NCBI RefSeq assembly: GCF_046557915.1
Contig: NZ_JBHEBG010000001.1
Coordinates: 186,001-250,000 of the forward strand
Length of the DNA stretch: 64,000 nt
DNA from: JBHEBG01 sp046557915
GTDB lineage: Bacteria > Bacteroidota > Bacteroidia > Flavobacteriales > Flavobacteriaceae
Reading direction: 5' to 3'
Positions 26,093-35,268 of the stretch are shown one piece after another; position 1 is the first letter of the stretch, and the number at the start of each line of letters is the position of its first letter. The notes beneath the pieces are model-generated. The model saw nothing but the letters and a program-made list of their open reading frames with translations, did not search any database and was not told the origin of the DNA. Made by a program: the position numbers and the translations under genes.

Positions 26093-28264
26093 CTATCTTT
26101 TTCCTGGCTTATAGGTTTCCTTAGCTCTTTTTAATACATCTTCTTTGTAATAGGGAACATCCTTAAATTGTATGTCCGCATAGCGCGATGCCTGATCGTT
26201 AAAATGGGGAGATGTAGGATCCCCACTTTGTCCACCTGCCAGTATAGTCTTCGCCTTTACTATATCTCCAAACTCCACTACGGCTACAAAACTATTGCCC
26301 CGGGTACCGTAAATTTTCTTGGTGTTGTTCGTATATCTTGCTCCATAGGCCGCCAGAGCGCCCCAACGCCCAGAAGCCATACCAATGGGTATACTGGGTT
26401 CATTATCGTTAAAAGGCTGTAGAATGTCTCCGTTTATCCTCTGATAGCGGTTAATTTCGCCCCATGGCGTATCCCAACCGCCAAAATCTTCCTCCAAACC
26501 GACTACCGTTTCCGAAAATATGGCCAATCGTTCTTCCAAAGGTGATTGTGTCCCAAAATAAGTCATCAATTCCATATCGCTCATGGCACTCAAAGGGCGC
26601 TCTCCCTTTTCGCCGTACAAAGTTCCATAAAAATGTGCCAATGACATGGCCACGGAGGTTTTAGAAGTTTTATAATCCCACGAACGTAGCATTTCTATTG
26701 CTTCTTTTAGCTGAGGGTCTTTGGGAAATGATTTATCGTAGGCTTCTATGAGCCCTGGAATGAGCCTTTCAAATGCTGGCAGATACGGATCATGGCCAAG
26801 GGCAATTAGACTATCCAGGGTGTATCCGCTTCTGTCCGTTAATAAATCTATGGCATGGACCCCCCTAAAATTCTCCCGGTCCAAAGACATGTACTTTGGG
26901 TAATCTTTCTTTTGAGGACTATATTCCAGGGCAGCGGTAAAAGGTGTGGAATTACAATTTTGGATCCACCCGTTGGCCGGGTTCAACAGCAGTATATTTT
27001 CATCTACGGAATGCAACCCTTTCCAATCGGTATCAGGATTGCTTCCATCAACCACTTGGGTATAGTCAAAGATCGTATCTCTTACCGGGATAAAATTTCC
27101 ATGGAAATAGGCAATATTGCCTTCAGCATCGGCATAGACCGTATTGTTGGAGGAGTTGGTACGTATATCCATCATTTTTCGGAAACCGGAATAACCTGTT
27201 TGCTTAGTGCGGATATAGGATTGTTCCAGAGCTTTTACCGGTTCCCACATCATGGCAGTAGCTACCCATCTGTCATCTTTCATATGGGTAATGGGTCCGT
27301 GATGTGTATGGTAGGCGGGGAAGGTTCGCTGAGCCAGTGTATCACCAGTTTTATATTTTAAGGTGATTTCCGAGATCTGCACTTCGCGCAATTCTTCGCC
27401 GTATTTGTAAAACAATTCTCCATCTACTTCCATGATGGTTTCCGCAAATTCGTCCAAAACATCGGTGTAGGTAGACGTATGCATCCAACCTGTTTTTTCA
27501 TTGAATCCCTGATATACAAAAAACTGGCCCCAGGTTACCGCCCCATATGCATTTAGACCCTCTTCACTTACCGCATGCACTTCTCCCCTAAAGTAGAATG
27601 AAGTATGCGGATTAATTAGCAACATGGGATTACCAGACTGGGTTAATTTACCCGAAATGGCCAATCCATTGGATCCTTGTGGCTCCAAAGCCTCCTTCTT
27701 CTTTTTAGCTTCTAGTAACAAAGTCTTGGGCATTTGCATTCCACTTTCATAAAACGCCTTTATCTTTTGGGTAGAAATTCGTTCAATATCGCCCCCTATG
27801 GATCCTTCACTGAAATACATGGGCATCCAAGGTTCAAACTTTGTGAGTAATCTTGGGGTTACCTCAGGGTGTGTATGTAAATAATAGTTAATACCATCCG
27901 CAAAGGCATTGCAAAGTTCCTTAAGCCAAGGTGCACTCTTTTCATAATTTATCCGTGCCTCTTCCTCTGTCATAAACAATTTGGCCCTTAAATCACTATA
28001 CAAAGCTTTTTCGCCTTCTACCTCTGCCAAACGCCCTGTAGCCCAAATGTAGTTCTGTTCTACCCGGTTAAAATCATCCTCACATTGTGCATAAAGTAAT
28101 CCGAAGACGGCATCGGCATCGGTTTTACCATAGATATGGGGCACCCCAAAATCATCTCGTATTATAGTTGTATTATCCGCATGTTCTTGCCAACGTTTTA
28201 AGTCATCATTGTGGTTCTTGGCCCCACAAGCAGTTAATAATATTAATAAAAACAATATTCTCAT
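26093..28264 (-). CDS. Penicillin-acylase-family lipoprotein (Ntn hydrolase)
   Basis: A 723-residue member of the penicillin acylase / acyl-homoserine lactone acylase family, which cleaves amide bonds of N-acylated substrates. The signal MRILFLLILLTAC marks a lipoprotein. The alpha-subunit region (~35-190) has DDFGVPHIYGKT. The beta subunit would begin at Ser198 in GSNGLAISG, the expected N-terminal nucleophile freed by autoproteolysis. Later family segments are NPHTSFYFRGEVHAV, GFNEKTGWMHTSTYTDVLDEF and WGEINRYQRINGD. The length is normal. The true substrate (acyl-homoserine lactones, aculeacin-like amides or others) cannot be told. Monocistronic, or with the PhnA-domain gene 72 bp upstream. 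Confidence 0.9.
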   Translation of the reverse strand: MRILFLLILLTACGAKNHNDDLKRWQEHADNTTIIRDDFGVPHIYGKTDADAVFGLLYAQCEDDFNRVEQNYIWATGRLAEVEGEKALYSDLRAKLFMTEEEARINYEKSAPWLKELCNAFADGINYYLHTHPEVTPRLLTKFEPWMPMYFSEGSIGGDIERISTQKIKAFYESGMQMPKTLLLEAKKKKEALEPQGSNGLAISGKLTQSGNPMLLINPHTSFYFRGEVHAVSEEGLNAYGAVTWGQFFVYQGFNEKTGWMHTSTYTDVLDEFAETIMEVDGELFYKYGEELREVQISEITLKYKTGDTLAQRTFPAYHTHHGPITHMKDDRWVATAMMWEPVKALEQSYIRTKQTGYSGFRKMMDIRTNSSNNTVYADAEGNIAYFHGNFIPVRDTIFDYTQVVDGSNPDTDWKGLHSVDENILLLNPANGWIQNCNSTPFTAALEYSPQKKDYPKYMSLDRENFRGVHAIDLLTDRSGYTLDSLIALGHDPYLPAFERLIPGLIEAYDKSFPKDPQLKEAIEMLRSWDYKTSKTSVAMSLAHFYGTLYGEKGERPLSAMSDMELMTYFGTQSPLEERLAIFSETVVGLEEDFGGWDTPWGEINRYQRINGDILQPFNDNEPSIPIGMASGRWGALAAYGARYTNNTKKIYGTRGNSFVAVVEFGDIVKAKTILAGGQSGDPTSPHFNDQASRYADIQFKDVPYYKEDVLKRAKETYKPGKR

Positions 28265-28336
28265 AAGTTTAGATTTTTGTGAAACTCTGGTATCGTCATA
28301 TTTAACCCAACAGTTTTCGAGGGATAATTTGGCAAC

Positions 28337-28552
28337 CTATGGCCATGCTTTTTTTAAAAACTGGGTCTTTAGAACAATTTGAGCTTTCCCGATCCTACAT
28401 TCCACCTCCTGATTATTGGAAGTTAATCTTATGTTCTTAATAATATTGCCCCTTTTCAGGGTTTTTGACATGCCCTTAATTTTTAAATCTTTGATTACAT
28501 GCACATTATCTCCATCCTCTAGACTGTTCCCATTACTGTCTTTTACGTCCAT
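28337..28552 (-). CDS. PhnA C-terminal-domain protein (YjdM-like)
   Basis: A 71-residue protein equal to the C-terminal domain of E. coli PhnA/YjdM: it begins VKDSNGNSLEDGDNVHVIKDL and continues with MSKTLKRGNIIKNIRL. The N-terminal zinc-ribbon half found in longer family members is absent. The name 'alkylphosphonate utilisation' in databases is historical and no phn genes are nearby. The function is unknown. Confidence 0.85.
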   Translation of the reverse strand: MDVKDSNGNSLEDGDNVHVIKDLKIKGMSKTLKRGNIIKNIRLTSNNQEVECRIGKAQIVLKTQFLKKAWP

Positions 28553-28601
28553 ATCTTTAAACCTTTGGTTGGTGAAATTAATGGTCTTCCCTTTGAAATA
28601 C

Positions 28602-28609
28602 TAATTTTG
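28602..28609 (+). promoter_or_regulatory. Possible -7 promoter box upstream of the ABC exporter
   Basis: TAATTTTG is an exact TAnnTTTG match, but it lies about 90 nt upstream of the ATG at 28699, so it is less certain than the closer boxes. Confidence 0.35.
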
Positions 28610-28698
28610 ACTTAAAAAAACAACTCCATGGAAAATGCATGGGAATTACATTCTTTTTTAAAGTAACTTGCATGCTCTAAAATTGCATTACCTGCTTT

Positions 28699-30435
28699 AT
28701 GCCCAATAAAAAAGTTAGTATCCTAAAAGCTTTTAAGACCATCATCTGGCCAAGACGTAACTTGGTTTTCATTGGACTATTGCTCATTGTCATCAGCAAA
28801 GCGGCAAGTTTTGTAGCTCCCTTATCCCTAAAATATTTGATGGATGATGTTATTCCCAACAAAGATATAGGCCTGCTTAAAATTCTTGTCCTTATTGTAG
28901 GTCTAGCCATTCTTGCCCAGGCGATTACCTCTTTTTTATTAACGAAAATCCTAAGTGTACAGGCTCAGTTCTTAATATCGGAATTACGGGCGCAAGTACA
29001 GAAAAAAGTACTCTCCTTACCAATTCGTTTTTTTGACAACACCAAATCCGGTGCCTTGGTATCGCGTATTATGACAGATGTAGAGGGTGTAAGAAACTTA
29101 ATTGGCACAGGACTTGTACAGTTGGTGGGTGGTACGGTTACGGCCATAGTATCGTTGCTGCTTTTGATAGATATTAGCCCGTCCATGACCCTGTTTACCT
29201 TGGTACCCTTGGCAATTTTTGCCATAATTGCCTTAAAGGCCTTCAAAATTATACGTCCTATCTTCAGAAATCGGGGAAAAATAAATGCCGAAGTCACAGG
29301 CAGGCTTACAGAAACTCTGGGAGGCATACGCGTAATCAAAGGTTTTAACGCTGAGCGCCAGGAGCATACGGTGTTTGAGTCTGGGGTGGACAAATTATTT
29401 CAAAACGTAAGACGAAGCCTTACGGCCACTGCGTTTATGACCAGTTCCTCTACTTTTCTTTTAGGTGTAGCAACCACCGGTGTTATGGGCATGGGAGGTT
29501 ATAAAATAATGATGGACGAACTTACCGTGGGCGAATTTTTGACCTTTACTTTTCTTTTGGGTCTAATGATTGCCCCTATTGTACAAATGAGCAATATAGG
29601 TAGTCAGCTTACGGAGGCCCTAGCCGGTCTGGACCGTACTGAAGAACTAATGAACATGACGCCCGAATTGGATGAAAAAGATAGAACCATTGAACTTCAG
29701 AATATTCATGGCGATATAGAATTTAACAATGTTTCCTTTGCCTATGAGGAGGACAAGGAGGTGTTGCATAACATAAGTTTTACGGTAAACCGTGGGGATG
29801 TGGTGGCTCTTGTGGGCAGCTCCGGCTCGGGAAAATCTACGATAGCAGGCCTTGCAGCCACTTTTTTAAATCCGCTTTCGGGTACCATAACCATTGACGG
29901 TTCTGATTTGTCCAAGGTTAGTCTTACCAGCTACAGGCGGCATTTGGGAGTAGTGTTACAGGACGAATTTCTATTTGAAGGCACTATAAGGGAGAATATC
30001 TTGTTCCCCAGACCAAACGCATCGGAAACGGCGCTCCACAATGCTGTAAAAGCGGCTTATGTTGATGAGTTTACGGACCGATTTGAAGAAGGTCTTGAAA
30101 CTTTGATCGGGGAGCGAGGTGTAAAACTGTCGGGAGGGCAACGACAACGTATAGCCATTGCAAGGGCAGTCTTGGCCGATCCAAAAATCTTGATTTTGGA
30201 CGAGGCAACTTCTAGTTTGGACACCGAAAGTGAAGCATTGATTCAAAAGAGTTTGGCCGAACTAACAAAAGGCCGTACCACTTTTGTTATAGCACACAGA
30301 TTAAGTACAATAAGAAAAGCCGATCAAATTTTGGTTATCGAAAATGGACGGATAGAAGAGCAAGGGACCCATGAAGAACTTATTGCCTTGGAAGGAAGAT
30401 ACTATAATCTGTTTACTTATCAGGCGAGGATTTAA
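28699..30435 (+). CDS. ABC exporter half-transporter (MsbA/LmrA type)
   Basis: A 578-residue half-transporter: a six-helix membrane domain (~15-310) fused to an ATP-binding domain (~335-575). ATPase motifs are complete: Walker A GSSGSGKST, Q-loop VVLQDEF, signature LSGGQRQR, Walker B ILILDEATSS and switch IAHRLST. It would work as a homodimer exporting lipid or drug-like substrates. The family is large and this could be an MsbA-type lipid flippase or a multidrug exporter. It stands alone, convergent with the ferredoxin gene. The start MPNKKVSILKAF lies directly before the first helix. Confidence 0.92.
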   Translation: MPNKKVSILKAFKTIIWPRRNLVFIGLLLIVISKAASFVAPLSLKYLMDDVIPNKDIGLLKILVLIVGLAILAQAITSFLLTKILSVQAQFLISELRAQVQKKVLSLPIRFFDNTKSGALVSRIMTDVEGVRNLIGTGLVQLVGGTVTAIVSLLLLIDISPSMTLFTLVPLAIFAIIALKAFKIIRPIFRNRGKINAEVTGRLTETLGGIRVIKGFNAERQEHTVFESGVDKLFQNVRRSLTATAFMTSSSTFLLGVATTGVMGMGGYKIMMDELTVGEFLTFTFLLGLMIAPIVQMSNIGSQLTEALAGLDRTEELMNMTPELDEKDRTIELQNIHGDIEFNNVSFAYEEDKEVLHNISFTVNRGDVVALVGSSGSGKSTIAGLAATFLNPLSGTITIDGSDLSKVSLTSYRRHLGVVLQDEFLFEGTIRENILFPRPNASETALHNAVKAAYVDEFTDRFEEGLETLIGERGVKLSGGQRQRIAIARAVLADPKILILDEATSSLDTESEALIQKSLAELTKGRTTFVIAHRLSTIRKADQILVIENGRIEEQGTHEELIALEGRYYNLFTYQARI

Positions 30436-30473
30436 ACCCAACCGAAAATGATGGTATTGTTGTTATAGCATTA

Positions 30474-30803
30474 TTAGCTTTCTGGTGCCAGCTCTACTTC
30501 CAAACCTTCCAATTCTGATGTTATATGGATCTGACATCCCAAACGGCTGTTGTCTTCCACATAAAAAGCCTCGGCCAACATAGCATCCTCATCATCCGAC
30601 TTTTCGGGTAGATTATGATCCGAATGAACATAACACTGGCATGAGGCGCACATCGCCATACCCCCACATACCCCTATGGTACCTTCCGGTGCCAGTTCAT
30701 AGGACTTAACCACCTCCATAAGGTTCATATTCATATCCGTTGGCGCATCTATCTCATGGGTTACCCCATCCCGATCTTTTATCTTTATTTTTACGTCTTG
30801 CAT
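30474..30803 (-). CDS. [2Fe-2S] ferredoxin (adrenodoxin type)
   Basis: A 109-residue ferredoxin with the cluster ligands C46-x5-C52-x2-C55 and C90 (GVCGGMAMCASC, SRLGC). The extra Cys57 is not part of the pattern. It carries single electrons in the cytoplasm. It lies 16 bp after the ferredoxin-NADP reductase gene and is its likely partner. The reductase-ferredoxin pair follows mrp and the NifU-type scaffold in one minus-strand run, linking redox carriers to Fe-S assembly. Confidence 0.93.
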   Translation of the reverse strand: MQDVKIKIKDRDGVTHEIDAPTDMNMNLMEVVKSYELAPEGTIGVCGGMAMCASCQCYVHSDHNLPEKSDDEDAMLAEAFYVEDNSRLGCQIHITSELEGLEVELAPES

Positions 30804-30819
30804 CTACTGTTCTAACTTG

Positions 30820-31869
30820 CTATTCTATTTTTTTTACTACTGCTTTGGGAGCTTCTTTCTTACTGCCATCAAAACCTTGTACTCCTCCCACGGTGGTATA
30901 CTTCATGATGTATTTTTTATCCGGAAAAATGCGCTGATACGCACTTTGGCACATAAGCGTCGCCTCGTGAAAACCGCATAAGATCAGTTTCAATTTTCCG
31001 GGATAGGTATTTACATCCCCAATGGCATAAATACCAGGAACGTTCGTTTGGTAGTCAAAAGTATCTACTTTTATAGCATTCTTCTCAATTTCTAAACCCC
31101 AATCAGCTATTGGTCCTAATTTTGGCGAAAGTCCAAAAAGTGGTATAAAACTATCGACTGATATGGTTACTTCTTTATCCTCTTTTCTTACCACTACGGC
31201 TTCCAAATTATCGGCACCTCTAAGTGCTATTACCTCGGCCGGTGTTATTAGATTTATCTTTCCCTGATCTTTCAGTTGTTGTACTTTTTCTACGGAATCC
31301 AAGGCGCCCCTAAACTCATTTCTGCGGTGTACCAGAGTTACTTCAGAGGCCACCTCCGACAAAAAAATACTCCAATCCAGGGCAGAATCACCACCCCCGG
31401 AAATCAGCACTTTTTTGTTCCTGTATATTTCGGGGTCTTTTATGATATACGCCACACCCTTATCCTCATACTTCTTTAAATTCTCCAACAGTGGTTTTCG
31501 TGGCTCAAAACTCCCCAACCCCCCTGCAATCGCCACTATGGGAGCATGGTGTTTGGTGCCCTTATTGGTAGTAACAATAAAGGACCCATCTTCCAATTTC
31601 TCAATTGTCTCTGCCCGTTCCCCAAGAGTAAAGCCTGGTTGAAAAGGTCTTATTTGATCCATAAGATTGTCTACCAATTCCCCAGCAAGTATTTCTGGAA
31701 AACCGGGAATATCATAAATGGGTTTTTTTGGATAAATTTCTGAGCATTGTCCTCCTGCTTGTGGCAAAGCGTCTATTAAATGACATTTGAGCTGTAACAA
31801 GCCAGCCTCAAAAACTGCAAAAAGACCCGTAGGTCCTGCGCCAATAATAAGAATGTCTGTTTTTAACAT
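30820..31869 (-). CDS. Ferredoxin-NADP+ reductase (thioredoxin-reductase-like)
   Basis: A 349-residue flavoprotein of the TrxR-like ferredoxin/flavodoxin-NADP reductase family. It has FAD-binding GAGPTG (residues 9-14), an NAD(P)-binding GGGDSALDW segment and the C-terminal FAD motif GIYAIGDVNTYPGK. The redox CxxC of true thioredoxin reductases is absent from the NADP domain, supporting the FNR assignment. It should reduce the ferredoxin encoded just downstream. A minus-strand TAGCTTTG box at 31896-31903 lies ~27 bp upstream, so it may have its own promoter besides read-through from mrp-nifU. Confidence 0.92.
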   Translation of the reverse strand: MLKTDILIIGAGPTGLFAVFEAGLLQLKCHLIDALPQAGGQCSEIYPKKPIYDIPGFPEILAGELVDNLMDQIRPFQPGFTLGERAETIEKLEDGSFIVTTNKGTKHHAPIVAIAGGLGSFEPRKPLLENLKKYEDKGVAYIIKDPEIYRNKKVLISGGGDSALDWSIFLSEVASEVTLVHRRNEFRGALDSVEKVQQLKDQGKINLITPAEVIALRGADNLEAVVVRKEDKEVTISVDSFIPLFGLSPKLGPIADWGLEIEKNAIKVDTFDYQTNVPGIYAIGDVNTYPGKLKLILCGFHEATLMCQSAYQRIFPDKKYIMKYTTVGGVQGFDGSKKEAPKAVVKKIE

Positions 31870-31895
31870 GGAAAAAGCGTTCTAAAGAATGGCAA

Positions 31896-31903
31896 CAAAG
31901 CTA
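31896..31903 (-). promoter_or_regulatory. -7 promoter box for the reductase-ferredoxin pair
   Basis: The minus strand reads TAGCTTTG, an exact TAnnTTTG match, 26 nt before the ATG at 31869, in the 75-bp gap after the NifU-type gene. Confidence 0.5.
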
Positions 31904-31944
31904 TTATGTGATTTGAAAAGGATACATGACTTTTATCATAATAT

Positions 31945-32184
31945 CTAATCCACACTGATAACTTCCTCTATTTGTGGAACGTATTTCTTAATGGTCATCT
32001 CCACTCCACTCTTTAAGGTCATCTGATTTACACTACAACCTACACATGCACCTTCCAATCTCACCTTTACCGAAGTATCGTTATCAATGGATATTAAGGA
32101 AATATCCCCTCCATCGCTTTGCAAGAAGGGTCGGATTTCATCCAGCGCCTTTTCTATGTTCTGTTTTATTTGTTCCGATGTCAT
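31945..32184 (-). CDS. NifU C-terminal-domain Fe-S scaffold protein
   Basis: A 79-residue protein with the NifU C-terminal fold and its CxxC cluster site (GACVGCS, C47 and C50) inside the family context VRLEGACVGCSVNQMTLKSG. Such proteins hold or transfer [4Fe-4S] clusters. It starts 2 bp after mrp and is surely cotranscribed with it; Mrp and NifU-type proteins are both cluster carriers. Confidence 0.93.
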   Translation of the reverse strand: MTSEQIKQNIEKALDEIRPFLQSDGGDISLISIDNDTSVKVRLEGACVGCSVNQMTLKSGVEMTIKKYVPQIEEVISVD

Positions 32185-32186
32185 AC

Positions 32187-33326
32187 CTATTTCTTATTAA
32201 CGGCCGAACAACCCGCCATTGTTGTTATTTTAATTGCCTCCGTGGGAGGTAAGCTCTTGTTTCGTAGTACCACCTGTTGTACCACGTTTTTTGTTATTTC
32301 TTCAAAGGATGCCTCTATGGGCGTAGCTGTCTGCATTGCCGCGGGCCTACCTATGTCACCGGCCTCTCTGATACTCTGAACTAAAGGTATTTCTCCTAAA
32401 AAGGGGACTTCCAAGTCTTTAGAGAGATATTTTGCCCCTTCTTTACCAAAGATATAATATTTATTGTTGGGTAGTTCTTCTGGTGTAAAATAGGCCATGT
32501 TTTCCACGATTCCCAGTACCGGAACGTTTATAGACTCTTGCTGAAACATGGCTACTCCTTTGCGAGCGTCGGCAAGGGCCACTTCCTGGGGGGTGCTTAC
32601 TATTACAGCACCTGTTACCGGTAGGGACTGCATTATGCTTAAATGTATATCTCCTGTGCCCGGTGGAAGGTCTAACAACATAAAGTCCAATTCGCCCCAA
32701 TGGGCATCAAAGATCATTTGATTCAATGCTTTTGCTGCCATGGGTCCTCTCCATATTACAGCCTGATCGCGTTGGGTAAAAAAGCCAATGGACAAAATCT
32801 TTACGCCGTGATTTTCCACGGGTCTCATTTTAGATTTACCTTCAATATTGATCGCCAACGGTTTTTCATTCGCCACATCGAACATAATGGGTGCAGAAGG
32901 ACCATAAATGTCGGCATCCAACAAACCTACCTTAAAACCCATTTTTGCCAATGTAGCCGCCAAATTAGCTGTTACCGTAGATTTTCCAACACCGCCTTTC
33001 CCAGAAGCAACTGCAATAATGTTCTGGATTCCGGGTATTGGTTTGCCCTTTATTTCGTTCACCTTGGGTTTAGCTGGTGCATCTACCTTAACATTTACAG
33101 TAATCTTGGCCTTCTCGTATACCCTCTTATGTATTATTTTTAGTATTTCTACCTCGGTTTTCTTACGAGCTTGTAAACTGGGGTTGGAAACGGTAATATC
33201 CACAACCACTTCATCACCAAATACCATTACATTGGTTAGGGCGCCGCTCTCTACCATATTTTGTCCTTCGCCGGGAACGGTTATTTCCTCCAACGCCTTA
33301 AGAATATCCTTTTTATCGAGCTTCAT
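32187..33326 (-). CDS. mrp: Mrp/NBP35-family Fe-S cluster carrier ATPase
   Basis: A 379-residue P-loop ATPase. The N-terminal ~90 residues are a MIP18/DUF59-type domain. The deviant Walker A GKGGVGKST is at 109-117, followed by DADIYGPS and DLPPGTGD. It moves Fe-S clusters to client apoproteins. The C-terminal CxxC found in many Mrp proteins is not present; only one Cys (MAGCSAVNKK) remains near the end, which is seen in Bacteroidota copies. It heads the mrp-nifU unit. A TATCTTTG box on the minus strand (33372-33379) lies ~46 nt upstream. Confidence 0.93.
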   Translation of the reverse strand: MKLDKKDILKALEEITVPGEGQNMVESGALTNVMVFGDEVVVDITVSNPSLQARKKTEVEILKIIHKRVYEKAKITVNVKVDAPAKPKVNEIKGKPIPGIQNIIAVASGKGGVGKSTVTANLAATLAKMGFKVGLLDADIYGPSAPIMFDVANEKPLAINIEGKSKMRPVENHGVKILSIGFFTQRDQAVIWRGPMAAKALNQMIFDAHWGELDFMLLDLPPGTGDIHLSIMQSLPVTGAVIVSTPQEVALADARKGVAMFQQESINVPVLGIVENMAYFTPEELPNNKYYIFGKEGAKYLSKDLEVPFLGEIPLVQSIREAGDIGRPAAMQTATPIEASFEEITKNVVQQVVLRNKSLPPTEAIKITTMAGCSAVNKK

Positions 33327-33371
33327 GTATTACAACGGCTAGTAGCCTCTAATTAAATTGATTCTAAATTA

Positions 33372-33379
33372 CAAAGATA
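33372..33379 (-). promoter_or_regulatory. -7 promoter box for mrp-nifU
   Basis: The minus strand reads TATCTTTG, an exact TAnnTTTG match, 45 nt upstream of the mrp ATG. Confidence 0.55.
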
Positions 33380-33483
33380 GGGTATCGGTCGGAGAATAAG
33401 AAGCGTCCCAATTGAAAACAAACATAGGTGTATAGGTTAAATTTATCTACTTATACCAGGTTTAGGAATGACGTTTTTCTTGC

Positions 33484-33819
33484 TTAGATCAACTCTGTTG
33501 CCGGATCCCAAAAACACTTTTCAAAATCCACAATCTGATGGTCCACAACCTTTATACCTTCATTTTCCAAAAGCTGTTGCATAAGCGTGGTACCATCAAA
33601 ATGGTGTTTCCCGGTCAACAGACCCTTACGGTTTACCACTCGGTGGGCAGGAACATCCTCCTTACTTCCAGAACCGTTCATGGCCCAACCCACCATTCTT
33701 GCACTTCTTGCCGCACCTAAATACTTGGCAATGGCTCCATAGGAAGTTACCCTACCGTATGGAATTTGACGGGCCACATCATAGACTTTTTCAAAAAAAT
33801 TCTGATTTTCCGGCTTCAT
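33484..33819 (-). CDS. Alkyltransferase-like protein (ATL, MGMT family)
   Basis: A 111-residue relative of O6-methylguanine-DNA methyltransferase. The DNA-binding part is present (YGRVTSYGAIAKYLG, ARMVGWAMNGS), but the alkyl-acceptor PCHR motif reads PAHR, with Ala58 where the catalytic Cys belongs. It therefore cannot repair alkyl-guanine directly. ATL proteins instead bind the lesion and hand it to nucleotide excision repair. It lies in a minus-strand run after trmB and the LysE-type gene (74 bp gap). Confidence 0.92.
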   Translation of the reverse strand: MKPENQNFFEKVYDVARQIPYGRVTSYGAIAKYLGAARSARMVGWAMNGSGSKEDVPAHRVVNRKGLLTGKHHFDGTTLMQQLLENEGIKVVDHQIVDFEKCFWDPATELI

Positions 33820-33893
33820 TTTTTAGGATAAAAGAGTGTTTCAATTATTATATCAAAATAGTCGTCTTAACTGCTAAGACCTTTATAGAACAA

Positions 33894-34517
33894 TCAATAA
33901 AAAATACGGCCAATCGTAATTACCAAAAGTACAAGCATAAGAGCACTGAGGATATAATTGGAATTTTTTGAAAACTTCCTTGTTTTATTTTCCAACTTAT
34001 AGAAATAGATCGTATACATATAGAGTACTGAAAATGTACCACATCCGGCCGCCAAAATAAAGACAGCTATGTCCCAAATCTCAAATTTTATCCACCCAGA
34101 TGATGTCCACATTACGTTAAGTCCGCTATAATACGGAATTGTCAGTAGGTTTAGCGCTGCCAACAATATACCCTTGAAGAAACTGTTCTTTTTGCTCATT
34201 TTCACAATCTTCATTTTGGTTTTGGCATTGCGTTTTGCCTTTACAAAAAAGTAGATTGCAAAAAATGCGAAGACTACTAGTGCTATTTTAAGTAGCAGAT
34301 CAATTACTTCTGGGTTGTTATACAGGAATTTGGATATCATAACGGCAATATATGCCTGGATCATGATCATGGAAGAAACTCCGATACTAAAGATAATTCC
34401 GTTTAACTTCCCTTTTTCTACACTGGTTTTGGCGGCATTCATGTTTAACAGTCCCGGAGGCACGGTAGCCATAAAAGCTGCGGAAAAAGTAACGAAGAAC
34501 AGTATAAGTAGGTGCAT
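33894..34517 (-). CDS. LysE-family exporter
   Basis: A 207-residue membrane protein with six hydrophobic segments and the LysE/RhtB-type N-terminus (FMATVPPGLLNMNAAKTSVEKGK). Members export amino acids or related metabolites. The substrate cannot be predicted here. It is 6 bp downstream of trmB on the same strand, so probably cotranscribed with it. Confidence 0.82.
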   Translation of the reverse strand: MHLLILFFVTFSAAFMATVPPGLLNMNAAKTSVEKGKLNGIIFSIGVSSMIMIQAYIAVMISKFLYNNPEVIDLLLKIALVVFAFFAIYFFVKAKRNAKTKMKIVKMSKKNSFFKGILLAALNLLTIPYYSGLNVMWTSSGWIKFEIWDIAVFILAAGCGTFSVLYMYTIYFYKLENKTRKFSKNSNYILSALMLVLLVITIGRIFY

Positions 34518-34523
34518 TATTGG

Positions 34524-35204
34524 TTATGTAATCCTAAATTGGATATAGGTTATTGGTTTTCCTTCTTCAAGATACTGATTTTCGTAGAAAGTCTGTATCT
34601 CTAAAACTTCTTTTGGGCTTCCTTCGTTTTTATAGACATCGTGATTGGCATATAATACCTCGCACCCCAAACCATGTAAGAGACCCAAGGTATATCCATG
34701 CATAAATTCGCTATCGGTCTTAAGGTTTACTAGGCCTTGCTCCTTTAAAATATATTTATACTTCTGCAAAAAAACATTGTTGGTAAGTCTATGTTTGGTG
34801 CGTTTATACTTTATTTGGGGATCCGGAAAGGTAATCCATATCTCGGACACTTCGCCCTTGTCAAAAAGTAGATGTATCATTTCTATCTGGGTACGAAGAA
34901 AGGCAACGTTTTCCAAACCCCGTCCCAAAGCATCTTTTGCCCCTTTCCAGAATCGTGCCCCTTTTATATCTACCCCTATAAAATTCTTTTCCGGGTTTTG
35001 CTCTGCCAATCCTAAGGTATATTCTCCCTTACCACATCCCAACTCTAAAACAATGGGTTTATCATTTCCAAAATGTTTGGCCCAATTGCCTTTTAAATCA
35101 CATCCCCCTTTTAAGACTTCATCCCTATCTGGTTGGATTACATTTTTGAACGTTTCGTTCTCCTTAAATCGTTTTAGCTTGTTTTTGCTACCCACCGAAA
35201 CCAA
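34524..35204 (-). CDS. trmB: tRNA (guanine-N7-)-methyltransferase
   Basis: A 226-residue SAM-dependent enzyme that methylates G46 of tRNA. It has the SAM motif ELGCGKGEYTLGLA, acidic FIGVDIKGARFWKGAK, and the family signature WITFPDPQIKYKRTKHRLT. Length is normal. It begins a minus-strand gene run. A TAGTTTTG box (35220-35227) lies immediately upstream, ~15 nt before the ATG. Confidence 0.95.
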   Translation of the reverse strand: MVSVGSKNKLKRFKENETFKNVIQPDRDEVLKGGCDLKGNWAKHFGNDKPIVLELGCGKGEYTLGLAEQNPEKNFIGVDIKGARFWKGAKDALGRGLENVAFLRTQIEMIHLLFDKGEVSEIWITFPDPQIKYKRTKHRLTNNVFLQKYKYILKEQGLVNLKTDSEFMHGYTLGLLHGLGCEVLYANHDVYKNEGSPKEVLEIQTFYENQYLEEGKPITYIQFRIT

Positions 35205-35219
35205 AATTTAATGATTTCA

Positions 35220-35227
35220 CAAAACTA
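35220..35227 (-). promoter_or_regulatory. -7 promoter box for trmB
   Basis: The minus strand reads TAGTTTTG, an exact TAnnTTTG match, 15 nt upstream of the trmB ATG. Confidence 0.55.
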
Positions 35228-35268
35228 AGGAAATCTTCCTATGTTTTTTGTGTTGTTGCTTTGTAGTT

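Noticed and set aside
28337..28552. Phosphonate-utilisation function from the PhnA name
   Set aside because: The family name is historical; no phosphonate genes are nearby and only the C-terminal domain is present.
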